Source of the DNA: Paracoccaceae bacterium
GTDB taxonomy: Bacteria; Pseudomonadota; Alphaproteobacteria; Rhodobacterales; Rhodobacteraceae
Assembly: GCA_003565055.1 (NCBI GenBank)
Contig: PXDM01000199.1
Span: 1-26,400 of the forward strand
Direction of reading: 5' to 3'
DNA length: 26,400 nucleotides
The position numbers and the translations under genes were made by a program. The notes beneath the pieces were generated by a model. The model had not been told where the DNA came from and made no database searches. It saw nothing but the letters and a program-made list of their open reading frames with translations. Positions within the stretch are counted from its first letter, which is position 1. Each line of letters starts with the position of its first letter. Below, piece by piece: positions 25,046-26,400 of the stretch.

Positions 25046-25195
25046 GTGCTCCGCAGACGCGCCAGAGCTATCCGGAGAGGCCTCGAAAACATGAAAATCC
25101 GGTCCCTACTGACTGCCATCGCCATGAACCTGAAGAAACAGGCGATAACCATCATGATACTACTCTGTTCGATCATGAAATCACGCCCAGCCCAA
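25046..25195 (+). pseudogene. Possible transposase C-terminal remnant
   Basis: A short + strand frame reads RAIRRGLENMKIRSLLTAIA, then MNLKKQAITIMIL. The pattern RGL-x(n)-LLTAIAMNLKK is like the last helix of IS4/IS5/IS1182-type DDE transposases, which often end in a similar segment. Upstream the frame is closed by several stops and no catalytic DDE motif is present, so at most the tail of a decayed element remains. The downstream part of the frame has no familiar pattern. The match is short and the call is tentative. No further gene is seen between here and 25345. Confidence 0.35.
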
Positions 25196-25344
25196 CCAAG
25201 CCCAGCGGCAGCCCAAAGCGACTTCTTCAACAGCCCCCGGATCACTTCTCCCACGGTATTGCGGACGACCCCACTATTCTGCCGCCGCTGGCATCAGACC
25301 TCTATCTGCCTCGTGGTTCACCACCCTCGGGGCATAGTCGACGC

Positions 25345-26355
25345 TCAGAAGTCCTGCCAAAGCGGCTGGCCACCGGCGGCGACGCGGCGAGGCGGCGCGG
25401 CGCTGGGGGCTGCGGTCGCTTTCAAGCGGCTGGGCGCGGCATGATTGGGCGTCGCCGAGCTTGCCAGCATTGCCTTGGCATGGTCCTGTGGCCGGAAATG
25501 GCCCAGCACCTGCAACAGTTCCGCGGCCTTTTGTTTGAGCGAGGCGGCGGCGGCCGTGGTTTCTTCGGCCACTGCGGCGTTCTGCTGCGTCACCTGATCA
25601 AGCTGGTTGACGCCGACGTTGATCTCTCCCAGCCCGGTCGATTGCTCGCGCGCCGAGACTGAAATTTCGCCCATGAGCGTCTGCACATCTCTGGCCTTGA
25701 CCAATATCTCCTCCAGGCTCTTGCCGGTGCGCCCGACCAGTTCCGAGCCGGTCTGGACATAGCCCGCGCTCTCGGCAATCAACCCTTTGATATCGCGCGC
25801 AGATTCAGATGCGCGCTGGGCCAAACCACGCACTTCGGAGGCGACCACAGTGAAGCCACGACCGGCCTCACCGGCGCGTGCGGCCTCGACGCCGGCGTTG
25901 AGCGCCAGCAGATTGGTCTGAAAGGCGATGTCGTCGATTACATCGACGATGCGGGTAATCTGTTCGGAGCTTTTCTCGATCGAGCGCATGGCGGCGATCG
26001 CGTCATGCACGATGCGCGCGCCACCTTCGGCGCGGGCATGGTTGTCGCGGCTGGCTGATTCGGCCGCAGTGGCGCGAGTGGCAGCGGCGCGCACGCTTTC
26101 AGTCAGTTCGGTCAGCGCGGCGGCGGATTGCTCCAGCGTGGCGGCCTGGATCTCGGCGCGGGCGGACAGGTCCTGCGCCGCTTGGTCGATTTCGCCGGAG
26201 CCGGCACGCACGCCGCTGGCCACGCTCTCGATCTGCGCGACGATGCCGCCGAGTTGATCGAGCACGCTATTATAGCTGGCAGAGCTATGACTGAATCTGG
26301 TGTTTTGGGGATTTGAAGGCTGGCGGTGCATCTGGTTGGATTGTCGTTGCGACAC
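25345..26355 (-). CDS. Methyl-accepting chemotaxis protein, signalling domain only (5'-truncated)
   Basis: This 336-residue frame contains only the cytoplasmic signalling coiled coil of a chemoreceptor. The hairpin tip that binds CheA and CheW reads IDDIAFQTNLLALNAGVEAA then RAGEAGRGFTVVASEVRGLA. The second helix with EINVGVNQLDQVTQQNAAVAEE and a Pro/Ala linker follow, and the last residues LWQDF fit the xWxxF receptor tether for CheR/CheB. Sensor domain, transmembrane helices and HAMP are missing. Receptor-like sequence begins at about SYNSVLDQLGG (near 26280). Beyond it the residues (SQRQSNQMHRQ...) look unlike any receptor and the GTG start at 26355 has no ribosome-binding site. The gene appears cut by the insertion element at its 5' side and is probably non-functional. 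Confidence 0.85.
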   Translation of the reverse strand: MSQRQSNQMHRQPSNPQNTRFSHSSASYNSVLDQLGGIVAQIESVASGVRAGSGEIDQAAQDLSARAEIQAATLEQSAAALTELTESVRAAATRATAAESASRDNHARAEGGARIVHDAIAAMRSIEKSSEQITRIVDVIDDIAFQTNLLALNAGVEAARAGEAGRGFTVVASEVRGLAQRASESARDIKGLIAESAGYVQTGSELVGRTGKSLEEILVKARDVQTLMGEISVSAREQSTGLGEINVGVNQLDQVTQQNAAVAEETTAAAASLKQKAAELLQVLGHFRPQDHAKAMLASSATPNHAAPSRLKATAAPSAAPPRRVAAGGQPLWQDF

Positions 26356-26400
26356 AACCCGCCAACCGAAGAGGACGCACCACCATGGACGAGAGTAACA
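26285..26400 (+). mobile_element. Left end of a probable insertion sequence
   Basis: The DNA from about 26285 no longer fits the chemoreceptor frame and leads in about 100 bases to a new + strand start codon. The leader carries GGTTGG (26334-26339) facing CCAACC (26362-26367), with an inner TGTCG-TTG-CGACA hairpin (26342-26354). The family cannot be identified because the terminal repeat partner, target duplication and transposase body lie outside the window. The junction position is approximate. Confidence 0.4.
26385..26400 (+). CDS. Start of a gene in the probable insertion sequence (transposase?)
   Basis: ATG at 26385 opens a frame reading MDESN before the window ends. GAAGAGGA at 26368-26375 provides a ribosome-binding site. 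Only five residues are visible, so the product is inferred from the interrupted chemoreceptor gene next to it, not from motifs. Confidence 0.35.

Noticed and set aside
24952..25254. - strand 100-codon frame with a hydrophobic stretch (IMMVIACFFRFMAMAV)
   Set aside because: A single hydrophobic run opposite the possible transposase remnant, with no ribosome-binding site or familiar pattern; likely chance.

Overview
The window looks like the chromosome (or a large replicon) of an alphaproteobacterium of the Rhodobacterales type. The DNA is GC-rich with dense, translationally coupled operons, many joined by ATGA or TGATG overlaps. It carries a FrcR/FrcBCA-like sugar transport locus, and one intergenic spacer has a G/C hairpin followed by an A/T-rich hairpin of a kind common in Rhodobacteraceae. 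The family assignment is an inference from gene content and style. Most genes belong to uptake and catabolism of small organic molecules.

Layout. (1) 1-2784, + strand: the 3' end of an unrecognised protein with a weak E2-like tail, a succinate-semialdehyde-type aldehyde dehydrogenase, and a 2-oxoacid dehydrogenase E2 acyltransferase that has the subunit-binding and catalytic domains but no lipoyl domain. (2) 2945-12661: a LysR regulator divergent from a nine-gene catabolic operon. The operon encodes a nucleobase-type deaminase, an NMT1/THI5-type ABC importer (binding protein, ATPase, permease), two COG0402-type amidohydrolase deaminases, two adjacent Fe(II)/2-oxoglutarate dioxygenases and an alpha/beta hydrolase. 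It reads as a pathway that imports, deaminates and oxidises an N-heterocycle; I do not recognise it as a described pathway. (3) 12937-17299: a ROK regulator (FrcR-like) divergent from a fructose/ribose-type ABC importer (frcB, frcC, frcA), with a perfect palindrome between the two genes.

(4) 17681-24796: a LacI-family regulator, a family-1 sugar-binding protein, two MalF/MalG-type permeases, a MalK/UgpC-type ATPase, a GH63-like mannosylglycerate/glucosylglycerate hydrolase and a D-lyxose isomerase-like cupin. The best reading is uptake of a glycosyl-glycerate compatible solute, intracellular hydrolysis, and isomerisation of released mannose to fructose. The LacI-type operator upstream of the regulator recurs as an exact 11-bp inverted copy inside the signal-peptide codons of the binding-protein gene. 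(5) 24797-26400: a decayed stretch with a possible transposase tail, a chemotaxis-receptor signalling domain on the - strand that has lost its N-terminal half, and the left end of what appears to be an insertion sequence whose transposase begins at 26385.

No tRNA, rRNA, CRISPR array, att site or origin was seen. Product names come from reading motifs by eye; no database search was possible.
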